Shown piece by piece: positions 1-11,517 of a stretch of 64,000 bases of DNA. Positions within the stretch are counted from its first letter, which is position 1, and every line of letters starts with the position of its first letter. The stretch covers positions 17,411-81,410 of the forward strand of contig JABCPU010000304.1 in the NCBI GenBank assembly GCA_016800925.1, in the 5' to 3' direction. The DNA is from Suillus spraguei (taxonomy: Eukaryota > Basidiomycota > Agaricomycetes > Boletales > Suillaceae). Below the pieces are notes generated by a model, which was not told the DNA's origin, did not search any database, and worked only from the letters and a program-made list of their open reading frames with translations. The translations under genes were made by a program, and so were the position numbers.

Positions 1-61
1 ATCGTCTCCTCAATTTACTTGGCAGCGCGTTCTGACTCCTCGGACCGGGAAAGCGGGAGGT

Positions 62-1880
62 TCAACCTTTGCCGTACCTGTCCTTTGTCTCTGCGCTACA
101 TCGCTTCCCAAGTTTTGTGGATGTCCTTCTCCTGCTTGGCTTCATAGTCAACAACAAGACAAGGATAGACCTGTCGGACCATAGAAACAGGAATACAAAC
201 GCGCATATTGCTATGGGGATCTGATGGTAACTTTTTGGTAATACTCTTCGTGGTACCTTCGATAAAATTGTCATTCAAAGCATTAATATGACCTGTGGAC
301 TTGGATCGTTTGCCCTTGATACCTGACTGAGCGATTTTCACAAATTGTGAAGGACACACTTTAACAGGATACTCCGAAAAGCCATCAGTAGACACATGTT
401 GGCGCGTTCCCAAAATCCTCGTGACCAATGGTTGCCACGAGAGTTTTGTCCTTCGAAGGAGGGTTGAGGGGTAAAAACCGCGCGACCATGGTCTACGTCT
501 GTCATGGCGAAATACTTGTTTACGAGGTAAGCCGGCATTCCGACTGCCTCAGCAGGGGAGGGAGTCAGTGACAGAGCTTTCACCATGCTCGAGACGCTTT
601 GTCCCTCTTTCTCGTCAGCTTCAAGCGCAACTCTCCTGAGAATCCTCATTATCGCTGCTTCCCACATCAGGCTTCGGAACCTCTTCATAATCGCAGTTCG
701 GTAACCCCATTCTCCGAACTTCTCCTGCAGAACGCTGCTGCATGTGCAAGATTCAGCTCGCCATTGTCGCGCATTTTCCACCACCTAGGCTTCCTACCCG
801 GGCGCTGCATATCGGGTCGATATAATTCTTGAGTATCTGCATATTTGGGAAGTCCGGTGGTAAGGGTACGGGTACCGAAGCTGTTTCTGGGAGTTGGTGT
901 GCAACTCCAAGTTGACGCCGGAGCGCCAGCCGAATGCTTCGGTAGAACGGCGGTGAAATAATTCGAGAAGTTCATCGCCAAATCCACAGCGAGCCAAGCC
1001 AAGCGCGATGATTTTGCCGACGTCCTTACGCCTTAAATCTTTTTAAACAGGCGAACTTAGCAGATACAAGTTGCACACATCACCGTAGTCCCCTTTGACA
1101 GGCATCGCAAAGAGAACAAACTCCCCTCTCGTGAGCCTTACCTCCGGATGCTTCCTGATAGCTTCTGCTGTGTATATCATAGCATGGTGTTTGCTAGGTT
1201 TGCCATCCGAGTCCAATGCGGGATTGGACTTGTTCCCAGAAAATGTTAGACTTGAACTGTGGCAACAAAGTATGTGTAACTTAGTATTGCAGAGGCAGCT
1301 AGGCTTACTTCTTGATAACCCGAAGAGCACCAAAAACTAGTGCGTCTACATCATCCGTCAAAACTGCGTCTATAACGCCGTATCTGTTGAGATGATCAGT
1401 TCGGCTTCTGCTTCACTGAGAGCCTGGAAAGTATCAGCAGTCGAGCGTGTTCAAATCACGTCCGCTTCACCATTCACCATTCCATGCCAAATACAGCATC
1501 TTCATCCCAGACGTAAGGCCATGAGATTCAGACCTCCCCATCTTGCTGCCTCGCTTTATCTTGGGTCTCTCATCACCATCAAAAACAAAGAGTGGTAGAA
1601 AGGGTAGTCGCGCCAATGAGCATAGGCGAAAGAATAACATGCGGAGTTCTGGGTTCTCGCCGCCTCTGCTGTGGACAGAGTGTTGATACCATATACTGGC
1701 GTCAATGCCAATACGAAAGGCGCGTTTCCCGGAATGATTCTTCTCAAATCCTTCGATAGCCGTGAGATTGGATAGTGACCGAGATTGTCCCGCTTTGCTC
1801 ACGACCTACGCATATGAGTTAAAATAATGTTTCAAAAAAGAAAGAAACCACGTTACCTCCTAAAGGCCTTGGACACCCAT
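62..1880 (-). pseudogene. Decayed XPG/Rad2-family (GEN1/Yen1-like) structure-specific nuclease
   Basis: Members of this family cut flaps or Holliday junctions; the N-terminal XPG-N and internal XPG-I domains carry the acidic metal ligands. The remnant reads MGVQGL at the start, then IGIDASIW and LFVFDGDERP (XPG-N), GEAEAEL-type and DAVLTDDVDALVFG (XPG-I), and GNKSNPALDSDGK followed by LTRGEFVLFAM and GDYGD. Introns with good GT/AG borders are still visible, for example one ending near 1801, so this is a genomic copy and not a processed one. It is broken at several points: the expected Trp codon 7 is TAG (1860-1862), an in-frame TGA sits at 1474-1476, and reading-frame shifts are needed near 1493, 1397, 840, 730 and 425. 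The C-terminal part (RVCIPVSM, VDYEAKQEKD) remains recognisable to about position 96. Two lesions are base substitutions, so sequencing indels alone cannot explain the damage. The family call is secure; GEN1-like rather than FEN1-like is inferred from the domain spacing. Confidence 0.83.
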
Positions 1881-2333
1881 CGTTGAAGAGTATTAGATGC
1901 GGCAGGAGGACCGAGGTTCCATATTGATGGTCATTAACACGAAACGTTATAGTCACGTGCTGTGTGACACTGGTACATTGCCATCATTCCGTGCTTGCGT
2001 AAGTTGGCAACAGAAAACACAGTGTGGTATCAGTGTATCAGTACCATTACTGTGTATACTGCTATGAACGGTGAGATTCAAACCCTAATCGTAGTATGTA
2101 AACCGTTGTGTGCTCAACAATCTCAGTTCCCAAAGTTCTCGCAAAGTCGGCGGCGAGTCGCAAGTGATCAGATCTTTTGCATATGAAGTCTTGGGTCTCC
2201 TAGGCAGACCAATAATAGGAAGATCTGTTCTCTCTAGCTATAACTTTAAGCTCGTTAGGACCTTTAGAAAATTGTCGAATGTAAGTTGCACAATTTGAAG
2301 GTCGTAGGTATGAAGAAAAAGGTGTAAGTGTTA
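1881..2333. other. Intergenic spacer, no gene seen
   Basis: This stretch lies between the start of the decayed XPG-type gene and the 3' end of the RDH54-like gene, both on the minus strand. Only short random open frames are present. It should hold the old promoter of the former and the terminator of the latter, but no specific motif can be assigned. Confidence 0.5.
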
Positions 2334-5300
2334 TCAAACCGTCGAGTCCTCTGCCACATCATTCTCTTCCAAGGTAGTGACAGACGTCTTCTCAAAAAGG
2401 AACGAAATGGTTCCACCAGGGACATCACGAACGGATAACGGTTGTGTCGCTTCGTCCATAGCCGTAATGTTGTCGAGGTCAACGGCCGACAAAAGTGAAT
2501 CAAGCCTTGATTTCGGCTGCGGAAGGTCTTCTTTGTCATCGCTCACCCTTGGAAGAACCAGATGACGCAGGATGACATCGTGTATATTGTCGCTCGACAA
2601 TTTCTGCAGGCAATTGATGTGTGTCCACTCTCCGAGCGATGCAAGCTCCGCCTGTTTCTTCTTCATGTACTACAGAACCATAGTCAACATAATTCTGTGG
2701 ATGGTGAATAAAGGAATTGAAAGCCTTACTGCTCCATCCATCTTCTCAATGTGGCGAGGTTTGACTTGGGACGCATTGACGAAACCGGTTCCTATTGGAT
2801 CTTCGTCGTCGTCATCCTCACCGACTTCTATATCATTCTCAGAGACACTCGTCATGTTGTCACTAAGATGCTTTGAACCGGCATCGCATCCGCAATCCAG
2901 AAGGTCGTGGGTGTTGCAGCCTGTCTCAGGATGGACTCGGAAAATGTCCCGAAGCTGTAAATGAAGGTATCAATGACTGGTCACCTCTTAGGCGAAAAAA
3001 GAAATACATCTTTCCGTGAAAATGAATCTGACTTTGAGCCGGACGATCCCTTGAATGTGATAGTATAAACTCCATCAAGTAAAAAAACAAAATATTGGCT
3101 TACCGAGCCCATAAGAGCTTAACAGTTACAATTTAGCGCCGGAATCCGATAGAACAGATAATTCACTCACAGTTGCTGAGTCCAATCTTGGTCACTTGCC
3201 TCTGATAGATTTTCTCTTCCAAGGGGCGATATAAGCGCGTTACACACCTTGTCAGTAGAGACGCTCACCGTCGATTGTTCCTGCAGTGAGAAATCGATAG
3301 ATGAAGACCGGCCGTTTCTGTCCATCACTACAATGATTTGATAAGGACAAGATACGTTCGATGATTTACTCATTCACCGATGAATGCGTGCCATGGACTG
3401 AAGGTCATGACTTAAATGGGTGATTTTTAGGGCCATTTTATGTTCAGATGATACGCTACACACCTTGGGTTCCAATCGGAATCTATCAAACATAATCTTG
3501 ACGCGCCGATAAGGTTGAGCCCAACGCCGCCCGCTTTTGAGCTCAGCAAGAATAGAACTTTCCCCACAAGGTCAGATTGATATTGATAAGTGCGAATTGA
3601 TAACCTACAATGGTTGTACTGCGATGATTGATTGAAGGTGTTGACATACTCCTGCCTTTTCGCTGCTGGTGTCTGACTGCGGCAGTGTGATGTAAGACAA
3701 AAAATACTACAATGTGAAATAAAAACTGTACCCGTCGAGCCGAAAGTAAGTATAAGATTTCTTCTTGCAGAAGGCTTCGATCAAATTGAGGGTTGACGTA
3801 TAATGTGAAACAATGATACATTTTTCTTGGGTGCGCTGAATAACGGTCAAATAAAGTTGTGCAATCACTCAAGCGGACTTACCTCTTTGATGACTTTGAG
3901 CAGGTGCGACAACGCCAGAAGCTTGCCTGATATGAATATTTAAATTAGCCAATGAACCTCATTAAAGACACGGGGCCCACCGCTCATGGAGAAGTCTTCG
4001 ATTTGGGGATCCTTAGGTAACAAACTCAAGGCGTCATCGATACCCGGACGGCGAATTGCATTCGCGTTTGTCGCTCTTGCCTTGTCTGCTTGAGCTTTAA
4101 GCAACACGGGACTATTGCTGACTTTTGTGAGCATGTTGATCAAAGCAAGCGACTCTGCGGTCGGTCCATCAATCAGCCTATCTAGCTTATCGGGGTTAAG
4201 AATAGCCGAGAATATGGACAATTGCAATTGTGTCGGAGTGATAAACACGACGTATTCGTCTGTTCAGAATGTCAGATAGTTTAAGTACGATTAGAGAAAA
4301 AGGATACGTTTTGGCGGAAGATAATTCTTGAGAATGGTGGCTTCCCGTCGCAATACGAAACTTTTTGCGATCAAAGACAGCTTTTAGTGTCCTTCAGCAG
4401 CTGAACGAAGCACAATTGTTCTACGAACCTGAGCCGATCGAGCCTCGCCAAGCTCAAGTTCCTTATCCGTGCAATCTGGTGCTCTACTTTTGAGGATAGG
4501 GGCCTCGTAAACTCTACGGAATGTAGCATGATCATCTGCGAATATTCCTTTATTTGATTATTCCTTGTGAAGTAAATCTCTGCAGCTCACCGAGCAGTCC
4601 TGGGTTACAAAAGCTCGCCTTTGATAAGTTAGCGCTAGGGAAGTGATCAAAATAGATGCCTAATGCGCACCATGGCATGGAATTCACTCAAATCATTCTG
4701 AATAGGAGTACCAGACAGAATGATTCTTCGAACAGTACGTAATGATTTAAACATTGTGGAGGTCTTATTGTTTGATGACTTCAGTCTGTGTCCTACCGAG
4801 GGGTCAATATCATGTCTATTCTACCCGCATCAACTGACCTTCATCACAAATAACCAGGCCGATCGGAGGACTATGTGGAACATCAGATTTGCATTCCTTG
4901 CAGCGGCAGAAAAATTCTACTTACTTGCAATATGCCAGATCGTCTCTGACTGGGGTAAAATAAATGCACAACAATGAAAAATGTGCCACTCACATGACAG
5001 ATCGAAGCTTTTCATAGCCAATGATTAAAACCTGATGCAATCGTCTGATACGTTGATGAGCGGAGAGCCCCAATCAACTGGTGTCAACACATACGAGTTG
5101 AGAAATTGCTTGATGGTATATTTGTCCTTGTCGCCTGTGAGAATACCAATACGATCTCTCCCTAACCTTAAAGTCCAAGTTGAAACAAATCTCGCATTAG
5201 CACGATTCTTTCCTACCACTTGTGAAATTCGGCGCGCCAATTCTGTTCGCTGGTCAGAAGATAGCGAGCACGACTGAAGCATAGACACGAACATTGACTA

Positions 5301-7204
5301 GCGATACAGGGCATACGATCAAGGCCTTGCCGATTACTGGCCCAGCGCCAACGTAGGGATTCTGCTCTGTGGCCAGCTTGGAGATTGTAACACAGATATG
5401 AGACAGCAAACTTACTGAGAAGTGTCCACACAAGAGAAATTGTCTGTAAAACGTGTCACCGAGTGTGAACAATGTCGAATGAACGAACAGACCTGGAGGG
5501 TTTTCCCCAGACCCCTGGAACCTGAGCATCAACGTTTGCATGCAAACTGACAGACTGAACACTTACATCTCATCAGCGAGTATACACCCTTGACCCTCAT
5601 GTCTTCGCAAGCCCATGACACATTCATACATAAACTTGACGCCTGTAACATCTTGCGCTATCAAAGAAATGACATATCCAGATAGTATGAATACCTTCGA
5701 TCTGATGTGGACGAAGCTGTCTTGCAATGATGGGATCTAAGACGACCGCTACAGTGGGCAAGTTCCTGCAATGATATTTCAGGTTCGCTTCAATAGAAAC
5801 GCAACGACAATGCGTACTTCTTGTTGAACTTCGTAGCATGCTCTGGGGTTGTCGCTTTCATGACGATTGCTCCCTCTGCTTCGGGATCATGCCTGGCTGG
5901 CTTAATAACCTCGCCAACAAGGAGCTGAAGGAGCTTACAATGGCTCATTAGGCTTTTTAATTTGCTTCTGACCATAGAACGACGCGGGGGGCACGAACGC
6001 TTTTGAAGTACCTGGAGACGCAACTGTGATATCATTCTCTTTGCCAGGGAGAGTACTCTTCGCCTGAAGCAGAAACGAGGGCTTGTGTGGTGAAGATAAC
6101 ACTACCGGCGAATTTTCCTCCGGTTCAGGCAATATATCGTCCACTCCAGTGATGGAAGGCATTCGCGATGCTGGTACTTGTGAGTCCAACTCAATTTGTT
6201 TGCCACCGGCGCTGAAGCTGTATCCATTATGTAGAGGAAGTCCGTCCCATTCCTTACGGCCAAGTCTATAACGACCGTTCAGTGAGAGGCGGGCGATGAA
6301 GAAATCAAATCCTACTTACATTTTCCCCTTTTCTGATATCACAGTAAGCTTGTCACCGACATGGCTAACGAATGCATCACCATCCCAGGTCTTGTGCTTC
6401 TTGCTCTGCGGCTTCCGCCTACGAAAGTCAGCAGTCAGCACATATACAATATCAATATCCTCGCTCCTTGCTCACCAGTTAGCAGACCAGTAAGTGGCTG
6501 GCACATTTGCTTTCGAAGAGCCTGCGGAGGGAGGGTTCCGCGTGGACAGAAGATTGACAGGATGAAGATCAATAGCCCTTTTGTCTACGGCTTTCAATGG
6601 CGTCTTGTAAGGTACATTCATCTTCATCACCGGCAACGGAGCGACACGCAAAGAGGGTGTCACGGAGTTATTGCCAGTTATTTCAGACGATGGCATACTT
6701 CCCCGACCATAGCACTTTCCAGACATGTATTCTCCACGAGAAATCGGACGATCAATCCTGATCTCTCTCTCTCCAAATTTATACTCTCCATTCTCCTCAA
6801 CCTTGGGCGCATTTAAGGACCCAGCACTCATTCTGTTGGTGCGACAGCACAGATTAACCTTGATCCTCAGTTTTCTCGACCATAGAATAAAACGTACATC
6901 TTTCCTTCTAGGTCAAACATCGACCCTCTAATACCTGTAAGAACCAGGATGGCATCCCCGTCCCAGGTTTTGTGTTTCTTGTACTGGGGGTATCTCCTAG
7001 TACTTTGGAGTGAGTATAAAGGACTCAAGTTGGGACTCGCACGTACCACTGAATCATCCAGTACTCTTCTCCCCCATGATTACTGCTTGCACGACACGTT
7101 GAAGGACCTCCGAGTGCATTCTCAATCGCGACTTTCTTCCTGCTGGAAGTATCGAGTGGCAGCTTTCGTTTCTCGCCCGTCAGTGGTGACTGATACGCAG
7201 GCAT
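2334..7204 (-). CDS. RDH54: RDH54/TID1 (RAD54B-type) SNF2 DNA translocase, multi-exon
   Basis: Rad54-family Swi2/Snf2 ATPase of homologous recombination, a nuclear motor that remodels Rad51/Dmc1-DNA filaments. The start at 7202-7204 gives [16 protein letters not shown]. The N-terminal part contains [10 protein letters not shown] twice (near 7000-6950 and 6400-6370) and [20 protein letters not shown], the N-terminal block of Rdh54-like proteins. Helicase motifs follow: GCILADEM joined by a 29-nt microexon to GLGKTLQ (Walker A, near 5515), CDEG at an intron border (motif II, near 4845), [14 protein letters not shown] (motif III, near 4700), then [38 protein letters not shown] (motif V) and [14 protein letters not shown] (motif VI, near 3390-3330). 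The C-terminus ends [11 protein letters not shown] at 2334. I joined the exons by hand through about 15 GT-AG introns of 45-70 bp and found no frame disruption at the joints checked, unlike several neighbouring genes. RAD54 itself is less likely because of the N-terminal block and the TAESLALIN signature. Confidence 0.88.
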
Positions 7205-7553
7205 AGAATATACAAGTGAATGTTTTAGGCTTGATGGTGTAAAAGAAAAAAGGTATTCTGTAGAATGCTCTCAGGAAACGATAAATGTCTGACTCGAGAT
7301 GCTGTCGCGAGACGCGTCGGTGGCGCCGACATATAAATTGCTATAATTGATATTGGTTTCGGTTGTTTCCGGCTGACAGCCAAGTATACTTTAGATTCAA
7401 AAGCAAAACAGAAACATGAAAGGTAACAGTAAAAAGCAAAACAAGGCAAACATAGTATTTAGGGGGTACGCAAGGAAGCCCGTCCTGTGTATAGAACCCC
7501 AAGTGACTCGATCACTTGGTGACCCCTAGCACACCTCCTCCACTATCTATGTC
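7205..7553. other. Intergenic spacer between two minus-strand genes
   Basis: About 350 bp between the RDH54-like start and the amidohydrolase stop. It should carry the RDH54 promoter and the downstream gene's terminator. No gene or distinctive motif is visible. Confidence 0.5.
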
Positions 7554-10200
7554 TTAAACCTGTCCAAAGGCAAGACGCCCATCGATCACCGTAGCTTGAA
7601 CTTTGGTGTTCAAAATTTGATCTACAGGAATAGTCATGATGTCTTGAGATAGCACCACGTAGTCTGCCCGTTTTCCTGGAACAAGGGAACCAAGGTCGCC
7701 TTCGGTAAACGAAGCATATGCAGCATCGATCGTCATGCCTATTGATTATTTTTCATATCAGTGACGTCTATATTTGAGTACTCTCCACGGTGAAGTACCT
7801 CTTAGAGCTTCCATGCGAGTCAGCCGTTGTTCTGGGAACCTGAAAAATATACATGAGTTCAATGGAATGTTTTCCGACCAGAAAACCATACCATCCTGAC
7901 GGGCCACTAGGTGATTCTCCTTCAGGAGAAAGTCTCGCAATAGCTGCATAGAACCCGGAGAGCGGGTTCATGTCTTCCACCGGGAAGTCAGATCCCAAGG
8001 CAAGTCGAGAACCGTGGTCAAGTAAGGAGCGGAAGGCGTATAAACCCTTTACTCGCTCAGCGCCCTAGAAAACGATGAATGCCTGTAAATGCCAGACGCT
8101 ATGATTGCCATGAACTCACAAGACGATCTTCCGCAAACCACATATCACTGATACTATTCCGCCCATATGATACATGTCATTAGCAAACACATTCGGATGA
8201 ATGATTCAACGTACGCGTGTGTAGGTTGAATACTGGCAATAACTAAATGGCGGGTGATCATTTTACTTCCATTAATATCAAATAAAATAGAATGCTCACC
8301 TCCAAGCTTTCCGACACGTTCCATATCGGTCTTCGTTAAGATCTGAGCATGTTCTAGGCGAGGTCTGAGTGCTGTCACATTGACGTCCTTCAAGGCCTTC
8401 TCGAATGTGTCCAGAACCACACCGTTGGCGTAATCCCCGATTGCGTGCACGTTCTTCCAAACAGGAACAAATTAGGCATATTCTTTTGCGATCGTCGGCA
8501 CTCACAACTTGCCATCCATCTCTTAGATATTTGGGTATAACATCAGTCAAAACTTTGGGGTCCAAACGCATGAATCCTTTCGTATGAGGGTTATCACAGT
8601 ACGGCTCGTGCAGCTGAGAGATGTCAAGAAAAACGCAAAAATGGTCAAGGGACTTCTCACCGCTGCTCCACCAGAGCGTAAAGCACCTGTATAACTAGTC
8701 AGTTTAATAGCTTAATACTATCACCACCGTTTTACCGTCAGCGAAGATCTTGACACTGCGAGCATTTAGCCTGCCATTCCCTGCATTGATAATTGGTTTT
8801 GAGAGATTTCCCCAGTAAGGACTGCTTTCCTCGAAGTATCTCATCCCATAAATTCGAACCTATGAGTTGTGTGAGCTATAAAATGACGGTATCCTTGCGC
8901 ACTTACGGGAAGATTTCCTGCCGCCGCCTGCCTGTATGAATGATGTCAGATGTGTCATTATATTAGGATGTTTAGAAGACCTTTTGAAGAACTCAAGTGA
9001 AACAGGGTCGAACCCTGCATCATGGATGGAGGTTAATCCACAGGACAAGGCATCAGTGACTGCGGTATTGAAACGTCTCAGCAAGTTCTGTTCAGTTGGA
9101 GCTGGTCTCTTCACCAGGTTCTGGGCATTGTCGAGAAAAACACCTGATTATCGATGTAAGCTATTTTAGGCCATATCTCCACAAAGAAAGAACGGAACCA
9201 GTTGGATTTCCAAATGAATCTTTCACGATAACGCCGCCTTCCACTTCTGATGGCAACGGAGAGCTCAATGCGAGAGCTTTCTTCGAGATCCACATTGCGT
9301 GGCTGTCCTTGCTTTGTAGGACGACCGGCCGTCCGCGGACTATCGGGTCCATCTCTAAAGCGTCCTGCAAAAGAACGAGCTTTAAACTTGTGTAACACGT
9401 GATTTCACGAAGCTCACCGAGGTTGGCCATTCTTCCGCTGGCCAAGAAGTGTGGTCCCATCCCCAACCTTCAACAAATTTTGAAGAATCATTGAGTATGT
9501 CATTGTTATCCAAGATATATTGTCGGACGAGTGCAACTGTGTCTGAATCGCAGTTACACTACTTAGTTCGCTCCTGGGACGAGTCATTCTTATGCAAACC
9601 TTCGAGCGTCTTGCCACCTCCAAGAGGAAGTTCTCTAGTTGCACCGTATTCGAGAATGTGCGCATGTGAGTCTGAGGAGTTGAAAAATTGCTCAAGATAA
9701 ATTGTTTCTTTACTTGCAGCTTACCACTGAGCCCCGGAACCACGATCGAAGACTTGTCCAAATAATGTATTTGAAGAGAAGAACGAAGGCGACCACTGGC
9801 AACCCAACGCGCCATGACATCCTCTAGAGACATAAAATCAAAGATAAGCCTGATTCGACTGCCTATAGTCCATTTTTGACATACCTAAGGAACCAGTATC
9901 GAATATTAAGGACCCCTCCACAACAAGGCACTGAACGTTTGGCACAACATGATCCACGGTGTAAACACGAGCACCTGATGACGAGCAAAGTGCGTAAGAA
10001 TGTGAGAGTGATGAAGTTTCTTCGGAGGATATAAGCCAAGCCCCAAAACCAGCAAGGAATAGGATTGCCGTGACAAGACGAGAAAAACCAAGTCCAGACA
10101 GCACCGAAGGCAGTACGGAAACATTTCTTTGAGCCAGAACATTCTGAGGACCGGTATCAGCAAATTCGCCAGGACCCTGGCGTTTACGCATTTCGGACAT
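7554..10200 (-). CDS. YtcJ-like metal-dependent amidohydrolase (amidohydrolase family 3) with N-terminal membrane anchor
   Basis: Members hydrolyse amides or related C-N bonds with metal ions in a TIM barrel; the substrate here cannot be predicted. The ATG at 10198-10200 (MSEMRKRQGPGEF) precedes one hydrophobic helix (RLVTAILFLAGFGAWLI, residues about 45-62), so the enzyme is probably membrane-anchored or secreted. An in-frame ATG at 10251 is an alternative start. Then come YTVDHVVPN, SIVVPGLSDSHAHILEYG (the HxH metal ligands of the barrel), VLQSKDSHAMWISKKAL, CGLTSIHDAGFDPVS, VKIFADGALRSGGAALHEPY, MHAIGDYANG (His ligand), RPRLEHAQIL, MGSDFPVEDMNPL (Asp ligand) and the C-terminal PGKRADYVVLSQDIMTIP. 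All expected metal-site motifs are present. Introns of about 50 bp interrupt the gene; the exons I joined stay in frame. It ends AFGQV at 7554. Its divergent neighbour across a 1.3-kb spacer is HRD1. Confidence 0.87.
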
Positions 10201-11517
10201 GGCTGGCACAATGCCTTCAGTAATAAAATATGGGGAATATTCGACAACCACCCCACCTTTTAAGTTTCAATCGTGCAAGGTGGGGAAGTTTTGAGTGATT
10301 GGTGATAGAAGCCAATCTTTGTTGACATTTTATATAAATCCGACAGCAATGGCATGAGAATATGATTTCGGGGGAATCGAAGGAACGAAACGTTCCAACC
10401 ACTAGCTTAGCGCGTCTAATTCTGATTTTGAATTTTTCTGAGGCGCTAAAGATTAGGTTGCCTGCCCTGCAGCGACAACTCCGAGTCGGAGGCTGCTTGC
10501 TGAACCTGAAACCAGTCACGCGACCCTGTAATTCATTCAAATTTTGGTCGGGAACACGATCCGACTTACGGCCATTACCCAAGACTCATCATGCTCATTC
10601 CCGCGTCTCGGATGTAGTACGTTAAACAATGTTGAAACATTTACCACATGACAAAAGTGGTGATGGCCAGTGCATCAACAAAAAAGACTGCGCGTGGCGT
10701 GTATCATAAGCGTATAGCTTAGCGAATGAATACTTGAGTAGCCGCAGTAGAGACAAACCCCGAAGCAGAATGATAGAAGGTATGTATGGTAATGCATTTT
10801 ATGGCGTTTGTGTCTAGCCTAAACGTTTCACGAACTCGGCCGACAGCAGCTTAGCGCTTATTATAAGCGCTAAGCACGTCCATTTTTGCCAAATCTTTTA
10901 CTATAACCCATGAGGACGCGGGGAGCAGAGCTCGAAGCTAAAAGTTCCGACTTTCAATATGTGGTAATGTATATTCTACTCAAGGTTAGTACTTCCACCG
11001 CTAGCGCCCTATTTCTTCTTGCACCGTCAAATTCGAGCAAGTTTTGCCTGCTTTCTTTTACCCACATTTCACTAGCCCAGCATTATCTACTCCATTCTTT
11101 CGCACCATCTCGCACTTTCCCTACATGCTCGTGCACCCTTGTCATACTGTCTAACGCTGTCTCGCAGTCATTGACTCTTTCACATCTTTTCTCTTGTCAG
11201 TTCACATCACACATTATGACTACCATTACTTCTATATTCAATACCAGCACTTACCATTCGTCTGCTGACTTTACTTCTGTTATACCTCATAAGTTTGGGC
11301 AACACTTAATTGCACACCTCGTAGTACTCCTGAGTGGCTGTTTGTGTGGTCTGCCGGCGGCGTACTCCCAGATTCAAAATCCGTGCACAACCAGCGGTTT
11401 GTGACGTGACCGTGAGAAGACATCGAGTTTATGACACGCACTTCACTCTCATCCAAGTTAACGCGTTAACGGTCGAACAATAATTCTTTTGCTATACTCC
11501 TTCTAGCATTTCTGAGA
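10201..11517. promoter_or_regulatory. Divergent promoter region between the amidohydrolase and HRD1
   Basis: This 1.3-kb spacer separates two head-to-head starts, so both promoters should lie here. It contains a perfect 12-bp inverted repeat at 10849-10875 and a long pyrimidine-rich stretch on the plus strand (about 11020-11215), as is common upstream of fungal transcription starts. The open frames here (for example 10910-11404) have no recognisable protein features, and I do not call them genes. Confidence 0.45.
10849..10875. repeat. Perfect palindrome, 12-bp arms with a 3-nt spacer
   Basis: GCTTAGCGCTTA is followed by TTA and then its exact reverse complement TAAGCGCTAAGC. It lies in the divergent promoter spacer, about 650 bp from each start codon. 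It could be a dimeric regulator site; no factor can be named from the sequence. Confidence 0.6.

Noticed and set aside
685..1002. Separate small genes within 1-1.9 kb
   Set aside because: All frames here join into one damaged XPG-family protein in collinear order, so they are pieces of a single pseudogene.
10910..11404. 164-codon plus-strand frame upstream of HRD1
   Set aside because: It lies in the pyrimidine-rich promoter region, is Ser/Cys-rich with no domain, and overlaps the expected 5' UTR.
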